Origin: Limnobacter parvus
GTDB lineage: Bacteria > Pseudomonadota > Gammaproteobacteria > Burkholderiales > Burkholderiaceae_B
Direction of reading: 5' to 3'
Assembly: GCF_024623725.1 (NCBI RefSeq)
Contig: NZ_JANKHG010000014.1
Coordinates: 186,001-250,000 of the forward strand
Length of the DNA: 64,000 nucleotides
Shown here: piece by piece, positions 1-8,185 of the stretch
Position numbering within the stretch: position 1 is the first letter of the stretch
Layout of the letters: the number at the start of each line of letters is the position of its first letter
Notes under the pieces: generated by a model
The model's database searches: none
What the model was told of the DNA's origin: nothing
What the model saw: the letters and a program-made list of their open reading frames with translations, nothing else
Program-made: the position numbers and the translations under genes

Positions 1-1
1 G

Positions 2-706
2 GAATTGCCTTCATACAACATCACAGCAACCAGCCCCACTCAGGAAGCGCTGATTGAAGCTGAAAACAAAGAACAGTTTCGCGAAGACGAAGAAAGCAGA
101 CAGGCACGGGTGCTGCGGGAAAAGAACCTTCACCTGAAATTGGTGCAAACGATGATTGATCAAGACAACGCCTACGCTGCGTTGGCCCATCTGGATGCCT
201 ACGACCAAAAATGGGGAGCCGACCGACCCAGCAAGCAACTTCGGGCTGACTCATTGCGCAAAACCAGCCAACTGGACCAGGCCGAACTAGTTTACAAATC
301 GCTGCTGGGTGGCGGTCAGGAACAGATGAAAAGCGGGCCGATTTGGTATGGCCTTGGCAAAGTGGCCATTGAACGAGGCGACCTGCGTGGTGCAGCGACC
401 CGGCTTGAAAAAGCGGTACAAACAGACCCTTTGCACATCAATGCCTATTCAGACCTTGGACTTGTGTATTTGCTTGAAGGGCAAAAAGAACCCTCTTACA
501 ACACCCTGATGAAAGCCAATCAACTGGCCAGTGGTGACTCCAAGGTCATGGCCAACCTTGCGCTGTGGGGCCTGGTATTTGACGATTTCAACATGGCCAT
601 GGACATTGCCGATCGCTTGCAATGGTCTGACAGCACCCGCAACCAAGTCATGTCGCAAGCGAATTCGATCAAACGGCGGTTCGACGCCAAAGGAAATCAA
701 CAATGA
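2..706 (+). CDS. TadD-like TPR protein of the Flp pilus (Tad) system, 5' end outside window
   Basis: The reading frame is open to the window edge, so the N-terminus (expected to carry a lipoprotein signal) is missing. The visible 233 residues start with a charged helical stretch and continue with TPR-type helix pairs (for example GPIWYGLGKVAIERGDLRGA, followed by a second unit ending DPLHINAYSDLGLVYLLEG). This resembles TadD, the TPR pilotin of tight-adherence pili. The stop overlaps the ATG of the next gene (ATGA), which encodes a DUF3613 protein; that pairing is typical of the end of betaproteobacterial tad clusters. The TPR call is firm. The TadD name is inferred from the neighbour and layout. 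Confidence 0.7.
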   Translation, partial: ELPSYNITATSPTQEALIEAENKEQFREDEESRQARVLREKNLHLKLVQTMIDQDNAYAALAHLDAYDQKWGADRPSKQLRADSLRKTSQLDQAELVYKSLLGGGQEQMKSGPIWYGLGKVAIERGDLRGAATRLEKAVQTDPLHINAYSDLGLVYLLEGQKEPSYNTLMKANQLASGDSKVMANLALWGLVFDDFNMAMDIADRLQWSDSTRNQVMSQANSIKRRFDAKGNQQ

Positions 707-975
707 ACCCATTCGTTACCAAGCTAACTGGCCTGCTGTTGTGCGCACTTCCTGTGCTCGCAATTGCAGAGGAAAACAAGGGAACCACCGATCAGGAAAC
801 CGGCCTGAGCACGCGCACCTGGCTGAAAGAACAGGCCGAAGGCACCAACCGTGGAGAAGTGGAGCCTTACAGTGCTGAATCAGCGGGCAAGGCATATCGG
901 TCCTACACAGAGTCCATTGGTGCAAAAGACCAGCCAGCCCCCACATCGCAAGTGTCGACCATTCAAACGAACTAA
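703..975 (+). CDS. DUF3613 family secreted small protein of the Tad locus
   Basis: A 90-residue protein with a cleavable signal peptide (hydrophobic run at about residues 8-22, ending LAIAEE) and a short mature part containing TRTWLKEQAEG and a GKAYRSYTES segment. This is the pattern of DUF3613 proteins, which sit beside tadD in betaproteobacterial tight-adherence pilus clusters. It is translationally coupled to the upstream TPR gene by a 4-base overlap. No enzymatic motif is visible. Its role in pilus biogenesis is inferred only from location. Confidence 0.65.
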   Translation: MNPFVTKLTGLLLCALPVLAIAEENKGTTDQETGLSTRTWLKEQAEGTNRGEVEPYSAESAGKAYRSYTESIGAKDQPAPTSQVSTIQTN

Positions 976-984
976 TCTTAATCC

Positions 985-1968
985 GTGTTGGGATTTTTTC
1001 TTAAACTGTTGTCCATCATCACAGGCCAACGCTTGCTAACACCGGCACAGGCCAGCGAACAACAACGCGAGCTGGATGGCTTGCGCACCAAACAATTGGC
1101 ACTTGAATCGCTTTGCAATCAGCTTCGAAGTGAGATAAAACGCCACGAAGAGACTGCACTGGACCAGCTTCGCCAAGTGAGCATGCAGCATGGAACAGAT
1201 TTGATGGCCAAACAAACAGAAATCCTGGGCCTGAAAGAAACGTTGAGTCAACTTAACCAAAGTGTTGACTTGGTGAGTCAGCGTCAAATCAAAGAAAACA
1301 GTGAACTGCTGGACCAATTGAACTGGCTTTCCGGCACCATTGCCCACGACTTCCGTGCACCATTGCGCGCCATCGATGCCTATTCGTTTTTTCTCGCGGA
1401 CGATTTGGGCAAGAACGCCCCACCGGAGGCCAACAAATCCCTGGAAGAAATTCGCCGCAACGGCAAACGCATGGGTGTTTTGCTGGACGCACTAATCGAA
1501 TATTTGCGATTGGGTGTATGCCCACTCAACATTCAACAGCATGATTTAAGCGAAGTACTGGTGCAGGTCGTTAATGAACATTTTGACTTTTCACCCGTTG
1601 CCATTGAAATTCAAGTGCATGGCACCTGGCGCTTTGACAAACCCATGATGATGCGTGCATTTAAAGAACTGATCGACAACGCCGTGAAGTTCTCAAAACC
1701 GGTGGATTCGCCCCGAATCTTGATACGTCTACCCAGCCCGGACAATCTGGAAATTGTGGACAATGGTGTCGGATTTTCAGAAACCCACGACGCACAGAAA
1801 TTCCAACTGTTTCACCGCATGCACGGCAATGACGAATTTGAAGGCGAGGGCGTCGGCTTGGCCATCGCCAAACGTATCGCTTCGCGCCACCACATCACAT
1901 TGAACTTGAACCGCGTGGGCAACCAAACGGTCGCCAGCTTGCAGCGAACCGACCTGTTACCCAGCTAA
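985..1968 (+). CDS. Soluble sensor histidine kinase with coiled-coil N-terminus
   Basis: A 327-residue histidine kinase starting at a GTG. Residues about 20-110 form a charged, heptad-like coiled coil with no membrane segment or recognisable sensor domain. The phosphoacceptor box is AHDFRAPLRAI with His121. The ATPase domain follows, with the N box (ELIDNAVKFS, Asn232), G1 (DNGVGF, Asp259) and G2 (GEGVGLAIAKRI). The H-box style (HDFRAPLRAI) is that of phytochrome-like and PAS-associated kinases. No response regulator is adjacent; the next gene is convergent. Perhaps it phosphorylates a regulator elsewhere, or receives its signal through the coiled coil from another protein. Confidence 0.85.
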   Translation: MLGFFLKLLSIITGQRLLTPAQASEQQRELDGLRTKQLALESLCNQLRSEIKRHEETALDQLRQVSMQHGTDLMAKQTEILGLKETLSQLNQSVDLVSQRQIKENSELLDQLNWLSGTIAHDFRAPLRAIDAYSFFLADDLGKNAPPEANKSLEEIRRNGKRMGVLLDALIEYLRLGVCPLNIQQHDLSEVLVQVVNEHFDFSPVAIEIQVHGTWRFDKPMMMRAFKELIDNAVKFSKPVDSPRILIRLPSPDNLEIVDNGVGFSETHDAQKFQLFHRMHGNDEFEGEGVGLAIAKRIASRHHITLNLNRVGNQTVASLQRTDLLPS

Positions 1969-3050
1969 ACCACTTTCGACATCAATTCCAGTAGGCCTGG
2001 CAATTTACCCAAGTCACGGCGGGGCAAGGCATTGCGAACCTTGTTCCCCTCAGTCGAAGAATCCACCAAAGCAGCGGCTGGCCCTGGGGCGGGCAGGTTT
2101 CTGAACACCAGCACCACGGGGCTGATGGCTGTCTCACCCCGAATCAAGCTGCAACCGATTTGATTGCCTGTCAATTGAACCAAGCTACCTGCTGGGTAAA
2201 TGCCAAGTTCTTCAAGAATGATTGCAGTGAAACAACTGTACAAAGGGTCTGCATGTGCGAACAAATCCTTGACTGCCTGCTCAGCAGTAAAATTGCTTCG
2301 ATAATCGCGTTGTGCCATGCGCGCATTAAACGAGTCGCACACACTGAGCAAAACCGAACCCACATTGGTGTTGGGAACCTGGTTTGGGTAACCCGAACCA
2401 TCCGGCAACTCATGGTGCATCAACACCGATTGCAACCAGATTTCGTCCTTCACGCCCAATAGCTTCAACTTGTTGGCGCTTTGCTCAGGGTGCTTTCGAA
2501 TTGTTTCCCGCTGATCGCGCGACAAGGGCTCGGTTTGGGCACGCAAACGCGCCTGCAAGGTCAGCATGCTGACGTTCATGGTCAATGCCGCCTTCAAATG
2601 CGACATCAACTCGGCATCTGAAAACTGGTTGCTGCACATACCAACCCGCATCAGGGTTAGCGCCACAATCATGTGGTGCATCACGGGGTAATCATCCGAG
2701 GTGTGCCAAGCCAAGTAGGCATACGCCAAATCGAAATGATGAATGGCGATGTGTTTGAAGCGCTCTGCAAGCTCGTCCAGCACCAACAAAAACGCTTCAG
2801 GCTCTTCGTCCACAAGCGCTTTGGACAATACTTTGTGGCAACAGTCCAGTTCCTCAAACAAATCCCTGGCCTGCAAATACAGCAATGTGGACTGGGCCAA
2901 CTCGGTTTCCAGCGCCACGAGTCTTTCGCCGGGGCTTCCTGTGACCGGGTTGTACCGCTTTCCGGAAGACAGGTACAAATGCTCAGGTGACAAAGACTTG
3001 CGTTGAAGCAAGGGTTGAACCACTTGAACATCTGAAATATTGATCAACAT
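1965..3050 (-). CDS. HD-GYP domain protein with degenerate HD motif
   Basis: The start is set at the ATG giving MLINISDVQV; the upstream in-frame extension lies in AT-rich non-coding sequence. About 361 residues: an N-terminal region of unknown function followed by an HD-GYP domain (about 140-340). The GYP half is canonical (HHELPDGSGYP, residues 212-222, plus RKHPEQS with His187). The position of the catalytic HD pair, normally HDIGK, reads MNVSM (residues 158-162). HD-GYP enzymes hydrolyse cyclic di-GMP; loss of the HD ligands suggests an inactive or modified c-di-GMP binding protein. It overlaps the upstream kinase gene tail-to-tail by 4 bases. Confidence 0.8.
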   Translation of the reverse strand: MLINISDVQVVQPLLQRKSLSPEHLYLSSGKRYNPVTGSPGERLVALETELAQSTLLYLQARDLFEELDCCHKVLSKALVDEEPEAFLLVLDELAERFKHIAIHHFDLAYAYLAWHTSDDYPVMHHMIVALTLMRVGMCSNQFSDAELMSHLKAALTMNVSMLTLQARLRAQTEPLSRDQRETIRKHPEQSANKLKLLGVKDEIWLQSVLMHHELPDGSGYPNQVPNTNVGSVLLSVCDSFNARMAQRDYRSNFTAEQAVKDLFAHADPLYSCFTAIILEELGIYPAGSLVQLTGNQIGCSLIRGETAISPVVLVFRNLPAPGPAAALVDSSTEGNKVRNALPRRDLGKLPGLLELMSKVV

Positions 3051-3228
3051 GGGCAGACTCCTATTTGTCCTGTTTTTAACGAACCAGAACGCAAAAAATA
3101 GATCGCCCGAATGGTTTAGCCCGAACCGCAGATCACTTGAACTGAAACAAAAAAAACCGCTTATTCGAAAATTACCAAGTGAAAAGAAAATGAGAATCTT
3201 GAACCCTGTCCTATTCAGGTTCAAAATC

Positions 3229-3507
3229 ATGCAAGCCATTCAATTACTCGCAACGCCCCACCAAGACTTCCGTTTTCCGGAAACTGTCGAGTTGCAAGTG
3301 GCCGCGCCGCTACAACACGCGGAAACAGATCTGGACGATGCACTTGCTGTGGTTTTAAACGCGGTACGCCAAAGCAAAAACCCAAGTGCCATGAATGCCT
3401 TGGGCACCTTGCTGGCTTACATGGAAATGCTGGAGAAAAAACAGACCAAGCCCACAGGCACTGACGTCTGGGTGACCTTGGCCTGCCCGCTTACCATGAC
3501 CTTCTGA
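3229..3507 (+). CDS. Hypothetical 92-residue protein
   Basis: A small protein transcribed away from the HD-GYP gene. The start could be the ATG at 3190 (13 residues longer) or the one chosen here (MQAIQLLATPHQDFRFPE). It has no signal peptide or membrane segment. The middle is a predicted helix (DDALAVVLNAVRQ) followed by a second one (MNALGTLLAYMEMLEKK). I do not recognise the family. Its 3' end overlaps the convergent dsbB stop by 17 bases, which mildly argues for a real compact gene order. Confidence 0.5.
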   Translation: MQAIQLLATPHQDFRFPETVELQVAAPLQHAETDLDDALAVVLNAVRQSKNPSAMNALGTLLAYMEMLEKKQTKPTGTDVWVTLACPLTMTF

Positions 3508-3994
3508 ACTGTTTCTTGGCCCGCAGTGCAAGTAGCAAAACAAAACCCTGCGCCAAAAATCCGATGCCGCTCCACATGGGCAATGACAATCCGTACAGCG
3601 GTGGGTATTCTTCGGTACACAATCCATCGGCCATGAACATGTCTGGCCAATATTGAACCCACGGCAAGGCATTCAGGGTGTTTTGTAAAGGGTCAACGCC
3701 ACAGGTTTCCAAAGGATTGGCCAATACCCACACATGGTAAAACGCCACCCCTGCACCTGAAACGAACCCGGCAAGCGCAAGCAACGCAAATGCGCTACCC
3801 AGCACACCCTGCCTGGAGCTCAAGCCAATTCCCAGAAAGCCCAAAGCAGTTGCAAGGTAGGCATACCGCTGCAAAATACACAGGGGGCATGGAAACCATT
3901 CTTTGCTGATCTGAAAAAATAAAGCCGCAGCCAAGGCGCCCACACTGAGAAGAAAACCGGCAGTTGCCCATGGCTTTGCTGAAGATTGTTGCAT
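3491..3994 (-). CDS. dsbB: Disulfide bond formation protein B
   Basis: A 167-residue inner-membrane protein with four hydrophobic helices. DsbB reoxidises the periplasmic thiol oxidase DsbA and passes electrons to quinone. Both redox pairs are present: Cys36-Cys39 in CPLC after the first helix, and Cys98 and Cys126 in the second periplasmic loop (CGVDPLQ ... ADGLC). The QRYAY segment after CPLC matches the family. Length is normal. It lies four bases downstream of the HPt gene and probably shares its transcript, with no obvious functional link. Confidence 0.93.
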   Translation of the reverse strand: MQQSSAKPWATAGFLLSVGALAAALFFQISKEWFPCPLCILQRYAYLATALGFLGIGLSSRQGVLGSAFALLALAGFVSGAGVAFYHVWVLANPLETCGVDPLQNTLNALPWVQYWPDMFMADGLCTEEYPPLYGLSLPMWSGIGFLAQGFVLLLALRAKKQFRRSW

Positions 3995-3997
3995 TGT

Positions 3998-4351
3998 TTA
4001 TTGCTTGCTTTGAACCCATTCCTGGGTGGATTGAAAAATGGACTGCATGGCAGCCACATAACGTAGCGTTTGCTCGCCCAGTGGGTTGTGTTCCATACAC
4101 AAAAACACAAACCTCAGCTTTTGAAAGCCGATGGTACCTGCGGCACCGGCACTTCGATGTGCCATCGACTTGAAGGCTTTTTCTTCCATCGCCAATGGGT
4201 CGAGATCGGGGGCTTGCCAAATTTCCTGTGTTTCTTCGAAAAACTCTTGCGCAAACTCACACAGCATTTCCATGCCGAGTTCGCTCTCGAGCCTTCCCCA
4301 TTGATCTTCATCAATCAATGGTTTTGAATCAAGTTCTTGTTCCGAATACAT
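3998..4351 (-). CDS. Orphan HPt (histidine phosphotransfer) domain protein
   Basis: A 117-residue single-domain protein. Residues 63-75 (MAHRSAGAAGTIG) match the HPt signature in which His65 carries the phosphate, in a helical-bundle context (LESELGMEMLCEFAQEFF before it, LRFVFLCMEHN after it). HPt proteins shuttle phosphate between hybrid kinases and response regulators. No hybrid kinase is adjacent, so its partner is elsewhere; the soluble kinase at 985-1968 and the small receiver protein at 61954-62337 are conceivable but unproven partners. Confidence 0.8.
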   Translation of the reverse strand: MYSEQELDSKPLIDEDQWGRLESELGMEMLCEFAQEFFEETQEIWQAPDLDPLAMEEKAFKSMAHRSAGAAGTIGFQKLRFVFLCMEHNPLGEQTLRYVAAMQSIFQSTQEWVQSKQ

Positions 4352-4405
4352 GGCCGTACTCTCATATTTTGTTGTGATTTTTTTTATTACTGCCTTAAGG
4401 ATACT

Positions 4406-4443
4406 CTTTCATTCATCAAATGAAAGCGCGAAAAGCCTATACT
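4406..4443 (+). promoter_or_regulatory. Perfect 8-bp inverted repeat before a possible -10 box of tal
   Basis: CTTTCATT (4406-4413) and AATGAAAG (4419-4426) form a perfect inverted repeat with a 5-base spacer, lying between the divergent HPt and transaldolase genes. A -10-like TATACT (4438-4443) follows 12 bases later, 36 bases before the tal ATG. It could be an operator or a hairpin in the HPt leader. No good -35 box is visible. Confidence 0.35.
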
Positions 4444-4479
4444 GAATCGCACTTTTACCGGATTTAATAACTTGACACC

Positions 4480-5430
4480 ATGAGCAATGCACTCAACCAA
4501 TTGAAGCAAGCCACCACTGTAGTGGCTGACACAGGGGACTTTCAGGCAATTGCTGCTTTTTTGCCGCAAGACGCCACCACGAACCCTTCGCTAATCCTGA
4601 AAGCCGTTCAAAAGCCACAGTACATGCCCCTGCTGGAACAAATCAAGTTAAAGCATGGGCATGAACCACTTGAACTGCAAACGGATCGCCTGCTGGTGAC
4701 ATTTGGTACCGAAATATTGAAAATCATTCCTGGCCGAGTGTCCACTGAAGTGGACGCCCGCTTAAGCTTCGACACCCAGGCCACTATTGCGCGCGCCAGG
4801 CGCATTGTTTCCCTGTACAAGACAGAAGGCATTGACACTGAGAAGCGCCTGTTGATCAAGATTGCGTCAACCTGGGAAGGCATACAGGCAGCCAAGGTAT
4901 TGGAAGCGGAAGGCATACACTGCAACCTGACCCTGCTGTTTTCACCCATTCAGGCACATGCCTGTGCACATGCTGGCGTTCGGCTCATTTCACCCTTTGT
5001 GGGAAGAATCTACGATTGGTTCAAAAAATCGGCGGGGGGCGCTTGGGATGAAGCTGCGAATGCCGGGGTTAACGACCCTGGTGTGAAGTCCGTGCGTCGC
5101 ATTTACGCCTACTTCAAACAAAACGACATTCGCACTGAAGTGATGGGTGCAAGCTTTCGAAATGCAGGGCAAATCAAGGCATTGGCCGGCTGCGATTTGT
5201 TGACCATCAGCCCTGAATTACTGGCCGAGCTTCAAGCGGACGATTCTTTATTGAATTTGGAATTGGGCACCGAGTGGGCACTTGCCCAGCCACGCGAAAC
5301 ATTTCCTGAAGGCGAAGCGGCATTTCGTTATGAATTGAACGCCGATGCGATGGGCACAGAGAAACTGGCCGAGGGCATTCGCGCGTTTGTGAAAGACTCG
5401 ATAACGCTCGATGGGTTGTTGAAGGCGTAA
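4480..5430 (+). CDS. tal: Transaldolase
   Basis: A 316-residue cytosolic enzyme of the non-oxidative pentose phosphate pathway. It moves a dihydroxyacetone unit between sedoheptulose 7-phosphate and glyceraldehyde 3-phosphate. Asp17 and the [10 protein letters not shown] motif (31-40) lie at the N-terminus. [13 protein letters not shown] (86-98) and the Schiff-base lysine Lys127 in [11 protein letters not shown] are present, followed by CNLTLLFS and the [14 protein letters not shown] segment. Length matches TalB-type enzymes. It stands alone, followed by a long gene-free gap with structured repeats. Confidence 0.97.
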   Translation: MSNALNQLKQATTVVADTGDFQAIAAFLPQDATTNPSLILKAVQKPQYMPLLEQIKLKHGHEPLELQTDRLLVTFGTEILKIIPGRVSTEVDARLSFDTQATIARARRIVSLYKTEGIDTEKRLLIKIASTWEGIQAAKVLEAEGIHCNLTLLFSPIQAHACAHAGVRLISPFVGRIYDWFKKSAGGAWDEAANAGVNDPGVKSVRRIYAYFKQNDIRTEVMGASFRNAGQIKALAGCDLLTISPELLAELQADDSLLNLELGTEWALAQPRETFPEGEAAFRYELNADAMGTEKLAEGIRAFVKDSITLDGLLKA

Positions 5431-5446
5431 AGCGTTTCGTTAGATC

Positions 5447-5500
5447 GAATTTGCGAAGTCACATGCCCAGTCCATTCCAGAATTCGCAAAGTCGCATACC
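5447..5500 (+). repeat. 33-bp-period direct repeat of the element A left arm
   Basis: GAATTTGCGAAGTCACATGCC (5447-5467) is repeated 33 bp later as GAATTCGCAAAGTCGCATACC (5480-5500), with four substitutions. The second copy is the outer left arm of element A and pairs with 5656-5672. The first copy has no clear partner. Confidence 0.7.
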
Positions 5501-5672
5501 CTCCTCCGCCAGAAAGCCTGAATTCCCCTTGTTGAATTCACACTGACTCACCGAGATTCGGCAAAACTGATGGCCGAACTCGGTGTCGGCTTACAGCCGA
5601 ACGTGGCGTGTGAGTTCAAACGGGCAGGCTTTCTTGAAGGCGGAATGACGGCAAAGCGAACTTTGCGAATTC
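5480..5672 (+). repeat. Element A: large branched palindrome (three-way junction)
   Basis: Non-coding, about 193 bp. Nested pairings: outer arms 5480-5495 with 5656-5672 (GAATTCGCAAAGT / ACTTTGCGAATTC); 5513-5520 with 5625-5632 (AAAGCCTG / CAGGCTTT); P1 5532-5543 with 5608-5619 (TTGAATTCACAC / GTGTGAGTTCAA). Inside P1 are two hairpins. P2 is CCGAG..CGGC (5551-5562) with GCCG..CTCGG (5573-5583). P3 is TCGGCT-TAC-AGCCGA (5586-5600). The same architecture recurs in elements B, C and D with compensatory base changes. Family unknown to me: a mobile hairpin element or a structured RNA. Confidence 0.8.
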
Positions 5673-5742
5673 TGGAACCGGCTGCTCGCCAGGTCACGAA
5701 TTTTCTCCGCTCACCAGTAGGGATCGATGAGCTGCTCTTTGG

Positions 5743-5921
5743 ATTTGCAGCAGCATCACATTGTTCTGCCGATTCAGGATCAAGTCGCCCGGTTTGATTC
5801 GCAGCGAGGGGCGACCTGTAAGGTCGATGCGAACACGCTTGGCGTTTCGCATGCCCCAAGCAAGATTCAACACCGGGAAATTCGACTTGGATCAAGGCAG
5901 AATGAGTGATGCGCTGCAAAT
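5743..5921 (-). repeat. Element D: divergent branched palindrome, inverted relative to element A
   Basis: Nested pairings: 5743-5759 with 5906-5921 (ATTTGCAGCAGCATCAC / GTGATGCGCTGCAAAT); 5778-5787 with 5883-5893 (GATCAAGTCG / CGACTTGGATC); 5788-5793 with 5872-5877 (CCCGGT / ACCGGG). Two internal hairpins lie at 5812-5826 (CGACC-TGTAA-GGTCG) and 5837-5861 (GCTTGG / CCAAGC). On the minus strand the core starts TTGAATC and ends GCGAATCAA, and its second hairpin resembles P3 of element A. It is therefore probably a diverged, convergently oriented relative. The strand assignment rests on that resemblance. Confidence 0.65.
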
Positions 5922-5947
5922 TACGAATCACCATCACTAACCACCAT

Positions 5948-7168
5948 TTAAATTACACCATCATCGGCCATTCGCTGAATGTCCTCAGCCGAATACCCAA
6001 GGTCCGCCAACACCTGCGCATTGTGTTCCCCAAGCTTCGGCCCAAGCCAGCGGGTTTGCCCTGGCGTTTCGCTTAGTTTGGGCACAACACCTGGCACTTT
6101 CAATGTGCGGTTCTCGCCAAACGCGTGTTCTTCAATCATGCCGCGCGCAGCAAACTGCGGGTCTTGAACAATGTCTTCAATGCTGTAAATTTTGCTGGCG
6201 GGCACATCTGCTTTTTCAAGCACTTCAAGTGCATCGTCAATTCTGCGTTCTTGGCACCACTGCGCAATGGTGCTGTCAATCAATTCGGTGTGGCGCACCC
6301 TGCCATCGTTGCTGGCCATGTCGGGATTCTCTGCAAAATCAGTTCGACCAATCGCAATCATCAAGCGCTTGAAAATTGCATCGCCGTTGCCTCCAATTAC
6401 AATGAATCCACCGCAACCACAGGTGTAAGTGTTTGAAGGCACAATGCCCGGCAAGCTGGCGCCGGAACGTTTGCGCACCACGCCTGCAAAATCATATTCC
6501 GGCAACAGGCTTTCCATCATGTTGAACACCGATTCATACAGGGCCACATCCACCACTTGGCCCTTGCCGGTTTTGTGGCGGTGCTGCAGGGCCATCAACG
6601 CGCCGATTACCGCGTGTAGGCCAGCCAGTGAATCACCAATCGATATGCCCACGCGCACTGGCGGCCTGTCGGTGTCGCCGCTCAAAAAACGCATGCCGCC
6701 AATTGACTCGGCAATGGCACCAAAACCCGGCCGGTCTTTGTAGGGGCCGGTTTGCCCGTAGCCACTTAAGCGCACCACAATCAAGGCGGGGTTCATGGCC
6801 TGCAACTGTTCGGGGCTTAAGCCCCACTTTTCCAATTGGCCTGGGCGAAAGTTTTCCACCAACATGTCGGCGCTTTCAATCAGTTTGCGCAGCACCGCCA
6901 GCCCGTCTTCCGTTTTTAAATTCAACGTAATTGATTTTTTGTTGCGGGCTTGCACTGCCCACCACAGGGAATTGCCCTCGTGCAGCACGCGCCATTTGCG
7001 AATGGGGTCACCACTGCCCGGTGTTTCTACTTTGATCACTTCTGCACCGAATTCACCCAACATTCGGCTTGCAAAAGGCCCTGCAATCAGCGAGCCCAAT
7101 TCAAGCACACGAATACCGGCCAAGGGGCCATTGTTGGTGGGTGTGGATTGCTCAGATTGATTTGTCAT
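5948..7168 (-). CDS. CaiB/BaiF family CoA-transferase (family III)
   Basis: A 406-residue family III CoA-transferase. It moves CoA between carboxylic acids through an aspartyl-CoA anhydride. N-terminal signatures GIRVLELGSLIAGPFASRML, FGAEVIKVE and NLKTEDGL are present; the catalytic Asp is probably Asp179 in GISIGDSLAG. ENFRPG and LSGYGQTGPY match the family. The substrate cannot be told from sequence (formyl-, succinyl-, carnitine- or mesaconyl-CoA type). It sits just downstream of recR on the same strand, separated by about 23 bases, with no pathway context. Confidence 0.9.
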   Translation of the reverse strand: MTNQSEQSTPTNNGPLAGIRVLELGSLIAGPFASRMLGEFGAEVIKVETPGSGDPIRKWRVLHEGNSLWWAVQARNKKSITLNLKTEDGLAVLRKLIESADMLVENFRPGQLEKWGLSPEQLQAMNPALIVVRLSGYGQTGPYKDRPGFGAIAESIGGMRFLSGDTDRPPVRVGISIGDSLAGLHAVIGALMALQHRHKTGKGQVVDVALYESVFNMMESLLPEYDFAGVVRKRSGASLPGIVPSNTYTCGCGGFIVIGGNGDAIFKRLMIAIGRTDFAENPDMASNDGRVRHTELIDSTIAQWCQERRIDDALEVLEKADVPASKIYSIEDIVQDPQFAARGMIEEHAFGENRTLKVPGVVPKLSETPGQTRWLGPKLGEHNAQVLADLGYSAEDIQRMADDGVI

Positions 7169-7191
7169 GGCGGCAGTTGGGAAAGCTGTAA

Positions 7192-7827
7192 TTATTCCGG
7201 ATCGGATCCCAACTGGCGGCGGTCCAACAATGCCCGCGCAACCGTGCTGGGGTCGGTGTATTCAAGCTCGCCACCAATGGGTACTCCGCGTGCAAGCCTG
7301 CTTACCTTCAGTGCCATGCGGCGAATTCTGTCGGTTAGAAACACCGCTGTGGCCTCGCCTTCGTTGGTGAAGTTGGTGGCCAGTATCACTTCCTTCACTT
7401 CGCTGTCATCCAGGCGTTGGCTAAGCTTCGGCCAATCGAGCGATTCTGGGCGAACCCCATCAAGCGGCGACGCCCTGCCCATTAAAACGTAGTAATACCC
7501 GCGGTAAGTTTGAGTGGCTTCAATGGCAGCCAAATCTGCGGGCGTTTCTACCACGCACAACAGGCCGGGATTGCGGCGTGCATCGCTGCAAATGGAGCAC
7601 ACATCGGCATGGCAAAAGTTGTTGCACATGCTGCAGTGGCGAATTTCAGCCACTGCTTTCAGCAACGATTCTCCCAAGGCCGTCGCGGCCTGGCGATCAT
7701 TTTGCAACAAATGAAAAGCCAATCGCTGAGCCGACTTTGGCCCCACACCGGGCAAGCGTTTAAGTGCTTGCACCAGATCAACCAAGGGGTCGAGGCCATC
7801 GAAGGCGTCAAACGCAGAACGGCTCAT
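7192..7827 (-). CDS. recR: Recombination mediator protein RecR
   Basis: A 211-residue protein. RecR with RecO/RecF loads RecA on gapped single-stranded DNA. It has an N-terminal helix-hairpin-helix ([20 protein letters not shown]), a four-cysteine zinc finger (Cys65, Cys68, Cys77, Cys80) and a Toprim domain starting [15 protein letters not shown]. The N-terminus is slightly longer than usual. It follows ybaB by nine bases, in the conserved dnaX-ybaB-recR operon. Confidence 0.97.
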   Translation of the reverse strand: MSRSAFDAFDGLDPLVDLVQALKRLPGVGPKSAQRLAFHLLQNDRQAATALGESLLKAVAEIRHCSMCNNFCHADVCSICSDARRNPGLLCVVETPADLAAIEATQTYRGYYYVLMGRASPLDGVRPESLDWPKLSQRLDDSEVKEVILATNFTNEGEATAVFLTDRIRRMALKVSRLARGVPIGGELEYTDPSTVARALLDRRQLGSDPE

Positions 7828-7836
7828 GGGTGGGTT

Positions 7837-8169
7837 TTAGAATGGCATTTTGAAGCCGGGGGGCATGGGGAACCCAGCAGTCACTGATGACATTTTTTCA
7901 GTCATTGTGGCCTCGGCTTTGCGCACCGCATCGTTAAATGCAGCGGCCACCAAATCTTCCAGCATGTCTTTGTCTTCACCCAACAGCGAGGGGTCAATCG
8001 TAATGCGCTTGCAATCGTGCTTGCAAGTCATTACAACCTTCACCATGCCACCGCCCGATTGTCCTTCCACTTCAAGGGCACCAATCTCGGCCTGCATCTT
8101 GGCCATTTTTTCTTGCATCTGCTGGGCTTGTTTCATCAAGCCGGCCAGTTGACCTTTCATCATGTTCAT
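7837..8169 (-). CDS. ybaB: YbaB/EbfC family nucleoid-associated protein
   Basis: A protein of about 110 residues that binds DNA as a dimer. It contains the family-typical [16 protein letters not shown] helix, [13 protein letters not shown] strands and [20 protein letters not shown]. The start chosen is the ATG ten bases after an AGGAG; an in-frame TTG six bases upstream and two further ATGs just downstream are alternatives. It lies between dnaX and recR, the standard order. Confidence 0.95.
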   Translation of the reverse strand: MNMMKGQLAGLMKQAQQMQEKMAKMQAEIGALEVEGQSGGGMVKVVMTCKHDCKRITIDPSLLGEDKDMLEDLVAAAFNDAVRKAEATMTEKMSSVTAGFPMPPGFKMPF

Positions 8170-8185
8170 ATCCAAATTTCTCCTG

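Noticed and set aside
5570-5797. 75-residue open frame across element A (NVACEFKRAGFLEG)
   Set aside because: It lies on the branched palindrome, has no SD, and the shared peptide with the frame at 30733-31029 follows from the repeat itself.
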